The notes: generated by a model not told the origin, from the letters alone. A stretch of DNA of 36,706 bases from Saprospiraceae bacterium (GCA_027080725.1 JALWRC010000100.1:1-36706); one strand, 5' to 3'. Positions 23,296-32,163 are shown, numbered from the stretch's first letter. Numbers and translations: made by a program.

Positions 23296-26200
23296 TTAAA
23301 AATGAATATTGTCAGGAAGTAGGTCTTTTATCTCTTCCACGGTCAGCGATTTCATACCTGCATAGGCTTCTGCCTGGTCCCGCCCGATGGCTCCCACCTT
23401 AAAGTAGCGCGCCTTGGGATGGGCAAAATAGTATCCGGAAACGGAAGCGGCCGGATGCATGGCATAACTGTCCGTCAGACTTATACCCAAGCGGGATGTC
23501 ACCTCCATCCATTCGAATATCTTTACTTTCTCCGAATGGTCAGGACAGGCGGGATATCCGGCAGCAGGGCGTATCCCCCGGTATTTTTCTTTTAGCAAAT
23601 GCGTCAAGTCGGCGCCTTCCTCCGGGCTATAGCCCCAGAATTGGGTGCGCACTTCGTAATGCAACTTCTCCGCCAAGGCTTCGGCCAGACGGTCTGCCAA
23701 CAGCTTGAGCATAATCCGCCTGTATTCGTCATTTGCAAAATACGGATCCTCAAGCGCTTCTTCCATCCCCAACCCTGCGGTAACCGCAAACAACCCGAGA
23801 TAATCCGTCACTCCACTATCCGCCGGAGCGATGTAATCACTCAGGCAAGGATTGACAGAGAGGCGTTCGGATTGATTGCGCAAAAACACCAATGGGAGGG
23901 TCTTATCCCGGTATGAAATGGTAATCCTTTCGTCTTGGCTCGATGCTTCGTACAACCCATAAACAGCAGATGCCCGCAACCATTTACGGGTTTCGATTTT
24001 CTTCAACATGTCCAGGGCATCCCGGTAGAGCTTTTGTGCTTCTTCTCCTTTCTCCGGATGCTCCAAAATGGCAGGAAACTTCCCTTTCAACTGCCAGCCA
24101 TAAAAGAAAAAAGTCCAGTCGATAAACGGAATGATAGAAGAGATAGGGATATCCACCATTTCATACCTGCCCAGCCGCGCAGGCCGCTTTATTTGCGCCT
24201 CCTGCCGGTTCCACCCAAAACGCCTGCGCCGGGCCTCGTCCAGGGGACGCAGCTTTTTGGAAGCATTTTTCAATCGATGCTTTTCGACGAGGGAGCGGTG
24301 TTGCTTCTCTGCCTCTTTCACAAAAGCGGCACTGTCCTCCCCCAATAGAGCACTCGCCATCCGGACGGCGGTAGGAGCATCCCGTACATAGAGAACAGGC
24401 GCGGAGTACTCCGGCGCAATTTTGACAGCGGTATGGATATCCGAAGTGGTCGCTCCTCCGATTAAAATCGGGATACTGAGCCCTTGTTGCTCCATTTGTC
24501 CGGCAAACAGGGCCATCTCTTTAAGGCTCGGGGTGATGAGGCCACTCAACCCGATGAGGTCCACTTTTTCTTCCAGGGCAACCCGGATAATCTCCTCTGT
24601 CGGAACCATTACCCCGAGATCGATTACCTCAAAGTTATTGCAGGACAAGACAACGCCCACGATATTCTTGCCGATGTCATGCACATCCCCTTTGACGGTA
24701 GCCAACAGGATTTTGCCCGCTTTTGTCCCCGTTCCGGATTGCTCTGCTTGAAGGATGGGAAGAAGGATCGCAACGGCTTTTTTCATAACCCGTGCGCTTT
24801 TAACCACTTGGGGTAGAAACATTTTGCCGGAGCCGAAGAGTTGGCCGACAATGTTCATGCCATCCATCAGCGGCCCTTCGATGATGGCGAGGGCAGAGGG
24901 ATAAGCAGCAATGGCTTCGGCTACATCGGATTCCAAGTACGTGGTGATTCCCTTCACCAAGGCATGCCCCAACCTCTTATCCAAAGGCAGCTGCCTCCAA
25001 TCTTCGGATACGGATTGAGTTGCGCTTTGTCCCTTGTGCTGGGCGGCATACCGGAGGAGGGCATCCGTAGCGCCGGGATTGCGATTAAAAATCAGGTCTT
25101 CGACCAAAGTGAGCAATTCCTTGGGGATATCATCATATACTTGGAGCTGGGCAGGATTGACGATGGCCATATCCAATCCCGCTTGGATGGCATGGTACAA
25201 GAAGGCGGAGTGAATGGCCTCCCGTATTTCATTTTGCCCTCGAAAAGCGAAGGAGAGATTGCTGACTCCTCCACTCACTTTGGCGTGTGGCAAATGGGCT
25301 TTAATCCACCGGCATGCCTCTATAAAATCTATCGCATAACGGGCATGCTCCTCGATTCCGGTCCCAATCGCGAGGATGTTGGGGTCGAAGATGATGTCTT
25401 CCGGCGGAAATCCGTGTCCGGTGAGCAAGTGGTAACTCTTCGAGCAAATCTCTATTTTTCGTTCCAGCGTATCCGCCTGTCCGTCTTCGTCAAAAGCCAT
25501 GACGACGACAGCGGCACCAAACTTTCTTATTTGATTGGCTTTCTCGAGCAGGACTTCTTCGCCTTCTTTTAGACTGATGGAGTTGATGATAGGCTTGCCC
25601 TGGATGCATTTTATCCCGGCGAGGATGACCTCCCAATCCGAGCTATCCACCATGAAAGGAACGCGACAGATATCGGGCTCCGAAGCGAGAAGATGGAGGA
25701 AAGTGCGCATTTCGTGTGGCGCATCGAGCATGGCATCATCCATGCAAATATCTACGATTTGAGCTCCGTTTTCAACTTGTTGAGCGGCAATTTGGACCGC
25801 CTCTGCGTACTGTTGGTTGCGGATAAGCCGGGCAAATTTTCGAGAGCCGGCGACATTGGTGCGTTCACCGATATTGACAAAGTTGATTTCCGGAGTGATG
25901 GTCAGGGACTCCAGTCCACTGAGCCGGGTAGTGCGTGGGATGGATGGAGCCTTTCGCGGGGAGTGTTCGGCGGCGCTTTGGGCAAATAGGGCTATGTGCT
26001 CCGGAGTGGTCCCACAACATCCACCGATGATATTCACCCAGCCATTGGAGAGGAAGTCGTCGATGTGTTGACGCATTTTTTCCGGGGTTTCATCGTATTC
26101 TCCAAATGCATTGGGGAGTCCGGCATTGGGGTATGAAATGGTAAAGAATCCGGTCAATGCAGACAACCGTTGGACATGTTGGCGCATTTCTGTTGCTCCC

Positions 26201-26937
26201 AGTGCACAGTTGAGCCCCACGGCGAGGAGATCGACGTGGCTAATGGAATGGAGGAATGCTTCCAAGAGTTGTCCGGACAGGGTGCGGCCGCTTTTGTCCG
26301 TAATGGTGCCGGAGACGATTACGGGGATGTGGACTCCGGTTTGTTCGCGAAGCTGTAAGATAGCGTGCAATGCCGCCTTAGCGTTGAGGGTGTCAAATAC
26401 CGTTTCAACAAGGAAAATATCGACTCCACCATCTTGTAAACCGTGAATTTGGTCCGAGTAGGCCGAGAGGAGTTGGTCGTAATCCACGGCTCGAAATCCG
26501 GGATCTTCGACATCGGGAGACATGGACGCTGTCCGGTTGGTCGGGCCGATAGAACCCGCCACAAAGCGGGGTTTAGACGGGGTTTTGGCAGTAAACTCGT
26601 CTGCGGCCCGGCGCGCAATTTGTGCAGAGGCGAGGTTGATCTCATATGCGAGAGCTTGCATCCCATAATCCGCCAACGAAATGGCTTGTGCATTGAAAGT
26701 GTTGGTCTCGATGATATCTGCCCCCACCTGCAAATATTGCTTGTGGATGGTCCGGATGATGCCAGGTTGGGTAAGGCTGAGCAAATCGTTATTGCCCATC
26801 ACATCTTGTCCCCAATCCGCAAATCGATCTCCGCGATAACCGGATTCATCGAGTCCGTAGCGCTGAATCATGGTGCCCATCGCTCCGTCCAATACCAGAA
26901 TGCGCTCCTGTAAAATAGTTTCCAATCTTTCCTTCAT
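23296..26937 (-). CDS. metH: Cobalamin-dependent methionine synthase
   Basis: Transfers the methyl group from methyl-tetrahydrofolate via cobalamin to homocysteine. At 1213 residues it is a full-length, four-module enzyme (E. coli 1227). Order: homocysteine domain (1-325; GLNCALG and GGCCGTTPEH supply the zinc Cys ligands), pterin-binding domain (about 340-620; INFVNIGERTNVAGS), B12 cap and Rossmann domain (about 640-890; GDVHDIGKNIVGVVL carries the His that replaces dimethylbenzimidazole), and the SAM reactivation domain (about 900-1213; RPAAGYPACPDHSEK). Three exact copies of the 13-mer lie inside the gene, encoding TISY at about 266 and 1006 and YEMV at about 925. It requires cobalamin; the leader carries a SAM-type riboswitch. 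Confidence 0.97.
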   Translation of the reverse strand: MKERLETILQERILVLDGAMGTMIQRYGLDESGYRGDRFADWGQDVMGNNDLLSLTQPGIIRTIHKQYLQVGADIIETNTFNAQAISLADYGMQALAYEINLASAQIARRAADEFTAKTPSKPRFVAGSIGPTNRTASMSPDVEDPGFRAVDYDQLLSAYSDQIHGLQDGGVDIFLVETVFDTLNAKAALHAILQLREQTGVHIPVIVSGTITDKSGRTLSGQLLEAFLHSISHVDLLAVGLNCALGATEMRQHVQRLSALTGFFTISYPNAGLPNAFGEYDETPEKMRQHIDDFLSNGWVNIIGGCCGTTPEHIALFAQSAAEHSPRKAPSIPRTTRLSGLESLTITPEINFVNIGERTNVAGSRKFARLIRNQQYAEAVQIAAQQVENGAQIVDICMDDAMLDAPHEMRTFLHLLASEPDICRVPFMVDSSDWEVILAGIKCIQGKPIINSISLKEGEEVLLEKANQIRKFGAAVVVMAFDEDGQADTLERKIEICSKSYHLLTGHGFPPEDIIFDPNILAIGTGIEEHARYAIDFIEACRWIKAHLPHAKVSGGVSNLSFAFRGQNEIREAIHSAFLYHAIQAGLDMAIVNPAQLQVYDDIPKELLTLVEDLIFNRNPGATDALLRYAAQHKGQSATQSVSEDWRQLPLDKRLGHALVKGITTYLESDVAEAIAAYPSALAIIEGPLMDGMNIVGQLFGSGKMFLPQVVKSARVMKKAVAILLPILQAEQSGTGTKAGKILLATVKGDVHDIGKNIVGVVLSCNNFEVIDLGVMVPTEEIIRVALEEKVDLIGLSGLITPSLKEMALFAGQMEQQGLSIPILIGGATTSDIHTAVKIAPEYSAPVLYVRDAPTAVRMASALLGEDSAAFVKEAEKQHRSLVEKHRLKNASKKLRPLDEARRRRFGWNRQEAQIKRPARLGRYEMVDIPISSIIPFIDWTFFFYGWQLKGKFPAILEHPEKGEEAQKLYRDALDMLKKIETRKWLRASAVYGLYEASSQDERITISYRDKTLPLVFLRNQSERLSVNPCLSDYIAPADSGVTDYLGLFAVTAGLGMEEALEDPYFANDEYRRIMLKLLADRLAEALAEKLHYEVRTQFWGYSPEEGADLTHLLKEKYRGIRPAAGYPACPDHSEKVKIFEWMEVTSRLGISLTDSYAMHPAASVSGYYFAHPKARYFKVGAIGRDQAEAYAGMKSLTVEEIKDLLPDNIHF
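23910..23922 (+). repeat. 13-mer, exact, in metH (SAM domain)
   Basis: Encodes TISY near residue 1006 on the minus strand. It forms an inverted pair with the copy 245 bp away. Confidence 0.85.
24155..24167 (-). repeat. 13-mer, exact, in metH, opposite orientation
   Basis: Here the coding strand carries GGTATGAAATGGT, read as YEMV near residue 925. Confidence 0.85.
26130..26142 (+). repeat. 13-mer, exact, in metH (homocysteine domain)
   Basis: Encodes TISY at residues 266-269, before PNAGLP. Confidence 0.85.
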
Positions 26938-27017
26938 ACGTCACCTATACTCTTTTGCAGGGATAGGAAGGGTACTCCTACTCCATACAAAGCCATTAAA
27001 TAAAGTATTGAATATTT

Positions 27018-27136
27018 CAATTCAATTTATCATCGTCCGCTGTAGCGAACCCGGGTATTGGCACCTTACCTTTTGAAGCAGGTTGCCAGGGATTCATGGA
27101 GCCCGGTCTCTCCTCCCTTCTAAATAAATCAAATTG
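27018..27136 (-). promoter_or_regulatory. SAM-I-type riboswitch, leader of metH-metF
   Basis: On the minus strand the leader reads, in order: a P1 5' arm (27136-27124), the kink-turn stretch GGAGAGACCGGGC, the core CCTGGCAACCTGC, then AAGGTAAGGTGCCAATACCCGGG, a small hairpin GTTCGCTACAGCGGAC and GATGATAAA closing P1 (27030-27018). The two P1 arms pair over 13 bp, two of them G-U. The GGCAACC and AAGGTGCCAAT cores and their spacing are those of the SAM-I class. Binding of S-adenosylmethionine would shut down metH and metF. Between the aptamer and the ATG at 26937, TAGGA / TCCTA around 26966-26982 may act in the expression platform; no classic terminator is seen, so control of translation is possible. 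Confidence 0.85.
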
Positions 27137-27180
27137 ACCCCGGAAGGAAAATTTGAATTACAAAGAGATTTTCAATACCA

Positions 27181-27212
27181 CAAAGATAATAGGAATATTT
27201 GAAATGGTACAA
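27181..27212 (-). promoter_or_regulatory. metH-metF promoter (TTG ... TATCTTTG)
   Basis: On the minus strand a TTG at 27212-27210 is followed after 21 nt by TATCTTTG (27188-27181), a good -33/-7 arrangement for this phylum. Transcription would start about 40 nt before the riboswitch. The insertion sequence ends only 22 bp upstream of the -33 element, leaving the promoter intact. Confidence 0.6.
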
Positions 27213-27226
27213 TTGGGGGGGTGTAT

Positions 27227-27234
27227 CATTTCAA
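27227..27234. repeat. Target site duplication, left (CATTTCAA)
   Basis: Exact 8-bp match to 28515-28522, directly outside the left inverted repeat of the insertion sequence. Confidence 0.85.
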
Positions 27235-28514
27235 GGGTGTATGACAAAATGCAGAATCATGCTGCAAGCCTTATCAAATTCTCGATAATACCCCAAGCTC
27301 CACTTTTCTCATAACATCTTAGATTAGCTATTGCTTGCGCACCAGAGATAGACCATCGTTGGCCTGAAAGTTTTAATCTTTGTTGAATAACATTTCTATG
27401 TGCAGCTTCTATGGGGCCTGAACCAATCAACAGTCCTTGTTCTTTGTATGTTTTATACAACATCCTATCTTCATGTTCTTCGTAATAACTAATGGCTTTT
27501 TGCTTGGCTTGAGCAACAACCGAGTTCTTTGATCTAAGCTTTTTCATATTCGATATTACTTGCAAAACACCATTATTAATCAGTAATTCTTTTTGCTGGT
27601 CAAGCCATTGATTTCTTTTACTCTCATCCTCGAATTGATGTTTTGCTAAGTGTTCTATCTTTTCTATTGCATGATAGTAATCTAGTATCTGAATTGATCC
27701 TGGATAATTGTCTTCTACCCAATTCCATATCCATTTGGCCCCGTCTGCGATAAATATCTTCTTACCACTTACCAAAGATATATGTCTTTCTACTTTGGGT
27801 AAAAACTTGTCGATTCCGCCTAAGTGACTAACATAGACTGTATCCATAATTTCATTTCTATTACGCTGAATCTCTGCGTTTTGACTCTCGTAAAAAATTC
27901 GGGCCAACTTGTTCTCCTTCCACTTATCTTCTCTTGTGAAAACCATCCCCCCATCTACCATTATGTACGTATTTTCATCCCTTTTCTTTGGTTTGCTAAG
28001 TTGAGGCATGTACTCTGTCTTATTGGCTTGTACCATCGGGTCTATCTGACTTCCATACCATTCACTTACTCTCTGACATTGCTTGGCACTCAAGTCAATA
28101 TTTAATAATCGTTTAAGATGTCGCGAAGCTTCATCAAAAACGCTGCTTTGTGATAACAGGCAGATCAATGACTGCATGTACATCGTAATTTGGAAGGCTT
28201 GATGTAATAGCAAATGTCCTTTATTCAGTTCAACACGCCCAAAAGTCGTTAGGACTTTTTTTTTGTGTTACGGTCTTTGGACACTTTTCCTTGGCTATTA
28301 ACCATCATGGATTTTCCTATTCGCAAGGTTCGTGCAAATAGATCTTTCTCATATTCAAATGCGTCTGTAAATGTAGGTTCTATATCCAGCCAAGCGTCTA
28401 TTTCCGCTTCAACTGCTCTCAGGATGGACTGTTTGATTTTTGACTTATCCATCACATAATAAATTTAGGTTCAATTGCAAAGTTACAGAAAAATCTGCAA
28501 TTTGTCATACACCC
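27235..28514 (-). mobile_element. Complete insertion sequence, 1280 bp, ISKra4-like
   Basis: The ends are 20-bp inverted repeats with one mismatch: GGGTGTATGACAAAATGCAGA-type sequence at 27235-27254 and its complement at 28495-28514. They are flanked by an exact 8-bp target duplication CATTTCAA (27227-27234 and 28515-28522). The element carries one transposase in two frames. The neat ends and duplication show a fairly recent insertion, into the region between metH and the DEAD-box helicase gene. Family assignment rests on the transposase motifs (UPF0236/ISKra4-like); ISLre2 is an alternative that should be checked. Confidence 0.88.
27257..28455 (-). CDS. Transposase, two frames joined by -1 frameshift at A9
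   Basis: Frame A (28455-28249, 68 aa) begins MMDKSKIKQSILRAVEAEID and ends TKKKS-stop. Frame B lies at -1 and stays open from the same point: after the run of nine A (plus-strand T9 at 28256-28264) it continues VLTTFGRVELNKGHLLLHQ to the stop at 27257. A -1 slip on A-AAA-AAG would give one protein of about 399 residues; TTFGRVEL just after the joint is the conserved start of the catalytic part. DDE residues are plausible in MVDGGMVF, FIADGAKW and GSGPIEAAHR. The slippery run suggests programmed frameshifting or transcript slippage rather than decay. A TTG at 28213 opens frame B but is not a likely start. Confidence 0.82.
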
Positions 28515-28522
28515 CATTTCAA
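28515..28522. repeat. Target site duplication, right (CATTTCAA)
   Basis: Exact 8-bp match to 27227-27234. Its last base is the first base of an exact copy of the 13-mer ACCATTTCATACC, so the element landed right beside that word. Confidence 0.85.
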
Positions 28523-28534
28523 CCATTTCATACC
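28522..28534 (-). repeat. 13-mer, exact, beside the insertion sequence
   Basis: ACCATTTCATACC on the plus strand, overlapping the last base of the target duplication and 17 bp upstream of the helicase -7 box. Confidence 0.85.
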
Positions 28535-28792
28535 ATGTTAATAAATTAATGTACCTTTGTGGTATTATTCACTGAGAATACCAAAGCGTAGCAATATCCT
28601 ACCTGATCGATTCAAAGATCTCCTGGAGTATTGCCGGTAAGTTACCACCGTCAGCTGCAGGTCACACCATTTAAAGTTTTAAGTACTTACATCTACTGAT
28701 AACCTCTTAAGTTTGTGCCAAACGGTTAATGATGGAGCAATTTATCTAAGGCGCTATTGTATCTAGTGATATCATTATTAAAAATTATATAA
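28535..28792 (+). promoter_or_regulatory. Promoter and long 5' leader of the DEAD-box gene
   Basis: TACCTTTG at 28552-28559 fits the -7 consensus and lies 17 bp after an exact 13-mer copy. Transcription from it would give a leader of about 225 nt. The leader has possible stems (GCAATA near 28590 with TATTGC near 28630; GATC repeats around a 7-nt loop). Long leaders are common for cold-induced helicase genes; I cannot match this one to a known RNA family. Confidence 0.45.
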
Positions 28793-30052
28793 ATGAAATT
28801 TAGAGAATTGGGGATTATTGACCCCATTTTAAGAGCATTGGAGGATAAAGGATATGAGACCCCTACTCCGATTCAAGAAGAAGCCATTCCGGCAGTATTG
28901 GCTGGAAGAGATATTCTGGGAGTGGCCCAAACCGGTACCGGAAAGACGGCAGCCTTTGCGATACCTGTCATACAACACATTCACGAGTTAAAGCAATCCG
29001 GAGGGCGATTAAGGGATGTTTCAGGGTTGATTATCACCCCGACGAGAGAACTGGCCATTCAAATCGATGAGAATATCAAGACGTATGCCAAATACACTAC
29101 AGTAAGGCATACTGTTATATTCGGGGGCGTCAAACAACACCATCAGGTACGGAAGTTGCAGCAAGGAGTGGACATTTTGGTCGCCACACCGGGCCGGCTA
29201 TTGGATTTGGTAAACCAGGGCATTATCGACTTGAGCCAAATAAAGTATTTTGTTTTGGATGAGGCGGACCGCATGTTGGATATGGGATTTATCAATGATA
29301 TCAAAAAGATCATCAAGATACTTCCAAGTAAGCGTCAGTCTCTATTCTTTTCGGCCACCATGCCGGATAACATCGTGCGATTGTCGAGGGATATCCTGGA
29401 CCGTCCTAAAAGGGTCGAGGTGACTCCTGCCTCTTCTACGGCCGAAACATTGGAACAAGTGATATACTACACCAATAAGGCAACCAAACGCAACCTTCTG
29501 GTGCACGTCTTAAAGAATCCGGAAATACAACAAGTTTTGGTCTTTTCCCGGACAAAACACGGAGCGGACAAGTTGGTACGCTACCTCAAACAGAAGCATT
29601 TTGCCGCTGCGGCCATTCATGGCGACAAAGCACAAAATCAAAGACAAAAGGTACTCAAACAGTTTAAAGCCGGACAATTACGCGTTTTGGTCGCTACGGA
29701 CATCGCATCGAGAGGAATCGATATCAATCAATTGGAGCATGTCATTAATTATGATATCCCCAATGAACCGGAGACCTATGTACACCGTATCGGTCGATCG
29801 GGAAGAGCCGGCAATAGCGGATTGGCTATTTCGATTAGCGAGCCTGAAGAAAACACCTATGTCAAAGATATTGAGCGATTGATTGGTAAAAGAATACCGG
29901 TTATCCAAGATCACCCCTATCCTCAGACGGATAAACCAATGACAGCTAAGGAGAAAAAAGAGTGGAATAAGGAAAAGCAACGTAGAAAGCAAGAGTTTTT
30001 TGCCAATAGAAAAAAGAGTAGAAATGCCGGAACATCCCGGAGATCCAGGTAG
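28793..30052 (+). CDS. DEAD-box ATP-dependent RNA helicase, RhlE-like
   Basis: A 419-residue cytosolic RNA helicase. Motifs in order: Q motif PTPIQEEAIP (about 23-32), AQTGTGKT (I, about 46-53), PTRELAIQ (Ia), TPGRLLD (Ib), DEAD (II, 156-159), SAT (III), the second RecA domain with VLVFSRTKHGADKL, RGIDI (V) and HRIGRSGRAG (VI). The C-terminus after about residue 375 is a basic, low-complexity tail (KEKKEWNKEKQRRKQEFFANRKKSRN) typical of RhlE-type helicases that bind RNA or the ribosome. Role: RNA remodelling, ribosome assembly or degradosome work, often at low temperature. It is preceded by a long leader and followed by a hairpin. Confidence 0.94.
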   Translation: MKFRELGIIDPILRALEDKGYETPTPIQEEAIPAVLAGRDILGVAQTGTGKTAAFAIPVIQHIHELKQSGGRLRDVSGLIITPTRELAIQIDENIKTYAKYTTVRHTVIFGGVKQHHQVRKLQQGVDILVATPGRLLDLVNQGIIDLSQIKYFVLDEADRMLDMGFINDIKKIIKILPSKRQSLFFSATMPDNIVRLSRDILDRPKRVEVTPASSTAETLEQVIYYTNKATKRNLLVHVLKNPEIQQVLVFSRTKHGADKLVRYLKQKHFAAAAIHGDKAQNQRQKVLKQFKAGQLRVLVATDIASRGIDINQLEHVINYDIPNEPETYVHRIGRSGRAGNSGLAISISEPEENTYVKDIERLIGKRIPVIQDHPYPQTDKPMTAKEKKEWNKEKQRRKQEFFANRKKSRNAGTSRRSR

Positions 30053-30093
30053 ACTCTTCATCGAGTAGTTGCGGATAATCAAGCTCTGAGATG

Positions 30094-30113
30094 AAAGAGT
30101 TTGAACACTCTTT
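30094..30113 (+). terminator. Hairpin after the DEAD-box gene
   Basis: AAAGAGT (30094-30100) pairs with ACTCTTT (30107-30113), loop of 6, followed within a few bases by a T5 run (CTATTTTTG). It may end the helicase transcript; the T-run is also the -7 box of the next gene. Confidence 0.5.
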
Positions 30114-30115
30114 AC

Positions 30116-30123
30116 TATTTTTG
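30116..30123 (+). promoter_or_regulatory. -7 box of the ABC-F gene (TATTTTTG)
   Basis: Matches TAnnTTTG; the leader to the ATG at 30200 would be about 70 nt. The box overlaps the T-run of the preceding hairpin. Confidence 0.5.
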
Positions 30124-30199
30124 CATCGTCCTATGTAAGATGAACGTCTTGGCATCTCGAATGTATTTCCTTTGGACAAGTTATGTAAAGTGATAAGAT

Positions 30200-32044
30200 A
30201 TGAATTATTTGACCATTGAGCATGCTTCCAAAACTTTTGGAGATAAGACGCTCTTTTCGGATATTACTGTACATATTAACAAGGGAGATAAGGTCGCTTT
30301 AATTGCTAAAAACGGTACCGGAAAGACGACTTTGCTACATGTGATCAGTGGCGTCGAGGAGGTCGAAGGAGAGCGATCTAAGGTGTTCATCCATCCCTCG
30401 GTGCGGATAGGTTATCTACCCCAAATGCCCAACCTCGACCCCGATCATACTGTCATGGAAGCTGTTTTTGAAGTAGATGATCCCAAAGTACAGTTGATAA
30501 GGGAGTATGAAATCGCCGTATTGAAGGGGGACGAAGAGACACAGCAGCATCTAATGATGAAGATGGATGAAATGGATGCATGGGACACAGAGGCACGCAT
30601 ACACGAAATATTGGCCGCCCTCAAAATATCGGAAACGGACAAACACATCAGTATGTTATCCGGAGGAGAAAAAAAGCGGGTAGCCTTAGCCAGAATCCTA
30701 ATCCGTGACCCGGAATTCTTCATCTTGGATGAGCCCACCAACCATCTGGATCTCGTGATGATAGAGTGGCTCGAGCGATACTTGTCGGCGAGCAACATCA
30801 CCGTATTTATGGTCACCCACGACCGGTATTTCCTTGAGAATGTATGCAATACCATCCTGGAGTTGGATAAGGGAAAGATATACAAATACAAAGGCAGCTA
30901 CGGGTATTACCTCGAGAAGAAATCCGAGCGAACAGCATTGGAAGACACGGTACACGACAAGGCCAGGAAGCTCATGAAAAAAGAATTGGAATGGGTGCGC
31001 CGAATGCCCAAAGCAAGGGGTACAAAGGCCAAGTCCCGGATAAAAAAATTTGAAGATATTCGGGAAGAAGTCTATGGCTACACCCCTGAAGAGCGAATGA
31101 GTATCCCACTCAAAACCACCAGACTGGGCAGTAAGATTATCGAAATTCACAATTTGGGGAAATCCTTTGGCGATAAGGTTCTTTTCAAGAACTTTTACTA
31201 CAAATTTAAAAGGGGGGACCGGATAGGAATCGCAGGCATCAATGGCTCGGGCAAGACCACATTGATCAAACTTCTGGCAGGAGATCTCAAACCCGATGAA
31301 GGCAAAGTGGTCATAGGGGATACCGTAGTCTTTGGACACTACAGACAAGAAGAACTGGTCTTATCACAAGATAGAAGAGTCATCGATGTAGTGCGGGAAA
31401 TAGCCGAGTACCTCCCGCTGGAGAAGGGCAAAAAACTTTCGGCAGAGCAGTTGCTGGAGAAGTTTTTATTCCCTCGCCCGCATCAACAAGTTTATGTCTC
31501 CAAGTTAAGCGGCGGAGAGAAGCGAAGATTGCACCTGTTGACCGTATTGATGAAAAACCCCAACGTGTTGATACTCGATGAGCCCACCAACGACCTCGAT
31601 ATCCTCACTCTGAATATATTAGAGGAGTATCTTATGAGTTTTGACGGTTGTTTGATTATCGTATCCCACGACCGTTATTTTATGGATAAATTAATCGATC
31701 ATCTGTTTGTTTTGGAGCCCGGAGGAACGATTCGCGATTTTCCCGGAACCTATACGGAGTATAGGGCGAGCCAATATCATAGCTCCTCTAATAAACAACC
31801 GGAAGGGGAGGAGCATACGCCCCGGGAGAAGAAGAAAAAAACACGCCCCGGCAAAGAACTCAACAAGTTGGATAAAGCCATCGCCAAACTCCAAAAGCGC
31901 AAAGAGATGATCCTCCAAAAGTTTGAGTCGGACAGTCTCTCCCTGGATGAGATACACAAATGGTCCAAAGAACTCGAAATAGTCAACAAGGAAATCGCAG
32001 AAAAGGAAGACCAATGGCTGGAATTGTCCATCTCGATGGAGTAA
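30200..32044 (+). CDS. ABC-F family ATPase (Uup-like)
   Basis: A soluble 614-residue protein with two ABC nucleotide-binding domains and no membrane helices, as in the ABC-F translation factors. First domain: Walker A NGTGKTTL near 39, signature LSGGEKKRVALARIL near 155, Walker B FILDEPTNHLDL near 174. The linker (about 235-310; PtIM-like) is rich in Lys/Arg (KKELEWVRRMPKARGTKAKSR). Second domain: Walker A INGSGKTTL near 348, signature LSGGEKRRLHLL near 434, Walker B LILDEPTNDLD near 455. The C-terminal 80 residues form a coiled coil, as in Uup. Likely role: relieving stalled ribosomes or maintaining DNA/ribosome function; drug resistance is not indicated. Confidence 0.93.
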   Translation: MNYLTIEHASKTFGDKTLFSDITVHINKGDKVALIAKNGTGKTTLLHVISGVEEVEGERSKVFIHPSVRIGYLPQMPNLDPDHTVMEAVFEVDDPKVQLIREYEIAVLKGDEETQQHLMMKMDEMDAWDTEARIHEILAALKISETDKHISMLSGGEKKRVALARILIRDPEFFILDEPTNHLDLVMIEWLERYLSASNITVFMVTHDRYFLENVCNTILELDKGKIYKYKGSYGYYLEKKSERTALEDTVHDKARKLMKKELEWVRRMPKARGTKAKSRIKKFEDIREEVYGYTPEERMSIPLKTTRLGSKIIEIHNLGKSFGDKVLFKNFYYKFKRGDRIGIAGINGSGKTTLIKLLAGDLKPDEGKVVIGDTVVFGHYRQEELVLSQDRRVIDVVREIAEYLPLEKGKKLSAEQLLEKFLFPRPHQQVYVSKLSGGEKRRLHLLTVLMKNPNVLILDEPTNDLDILTLNILEEYLMSFDGCLIIVSHDRYFMDKLIDHLFVLEPGGTIRDFPGTYTEYRASQYHSSSNKQPEGEEHTPREKKKKTRPGKELNKLDKAIAKLQKRKEMILQKFESDSLSLDEIHKWSKELEIVNKEIAEKEDQWLELSISME

Positions 32045-32061
32045 AACCCATCGGGTTTTTT
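32043..32061 (+). terminator. Rho-independent terminator of the ABC-F gene
   Basis: AAAACCC, loop ATC, GGGTTTTTT. The stem begins inside the TAA stop codon, so termination follows translation immediately. The clearest intrinsic terminator in the window. Confidence 0.8.
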
Positions 32062-32151
32062 CTGCCGATCATAGTTTGCAAAGCTTATCATATATCTACC
32101 TTCCTTGTCGGCTTGTCATACACCAACACCTCTTTTCATTCTAAAGCCTTC

Positions 32152-32163
32152 TGTAATACACAC
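32152..32163 (+). promoter_or_regulatory. Recurrent word TGTAATACACAC, site 2
   Basis: Exact copy of the 12-mer also seen at 18721 and 36307; it ends 38 nt before the TATCTTTG box at 32202. Confidence 0.4.

Noticed and set aside
23346-23358. GCGATTTCATACC near the metH 3' end as a 13-mer copy
   Set aside because: Two mismatches at the 5' side; kept out of the count.
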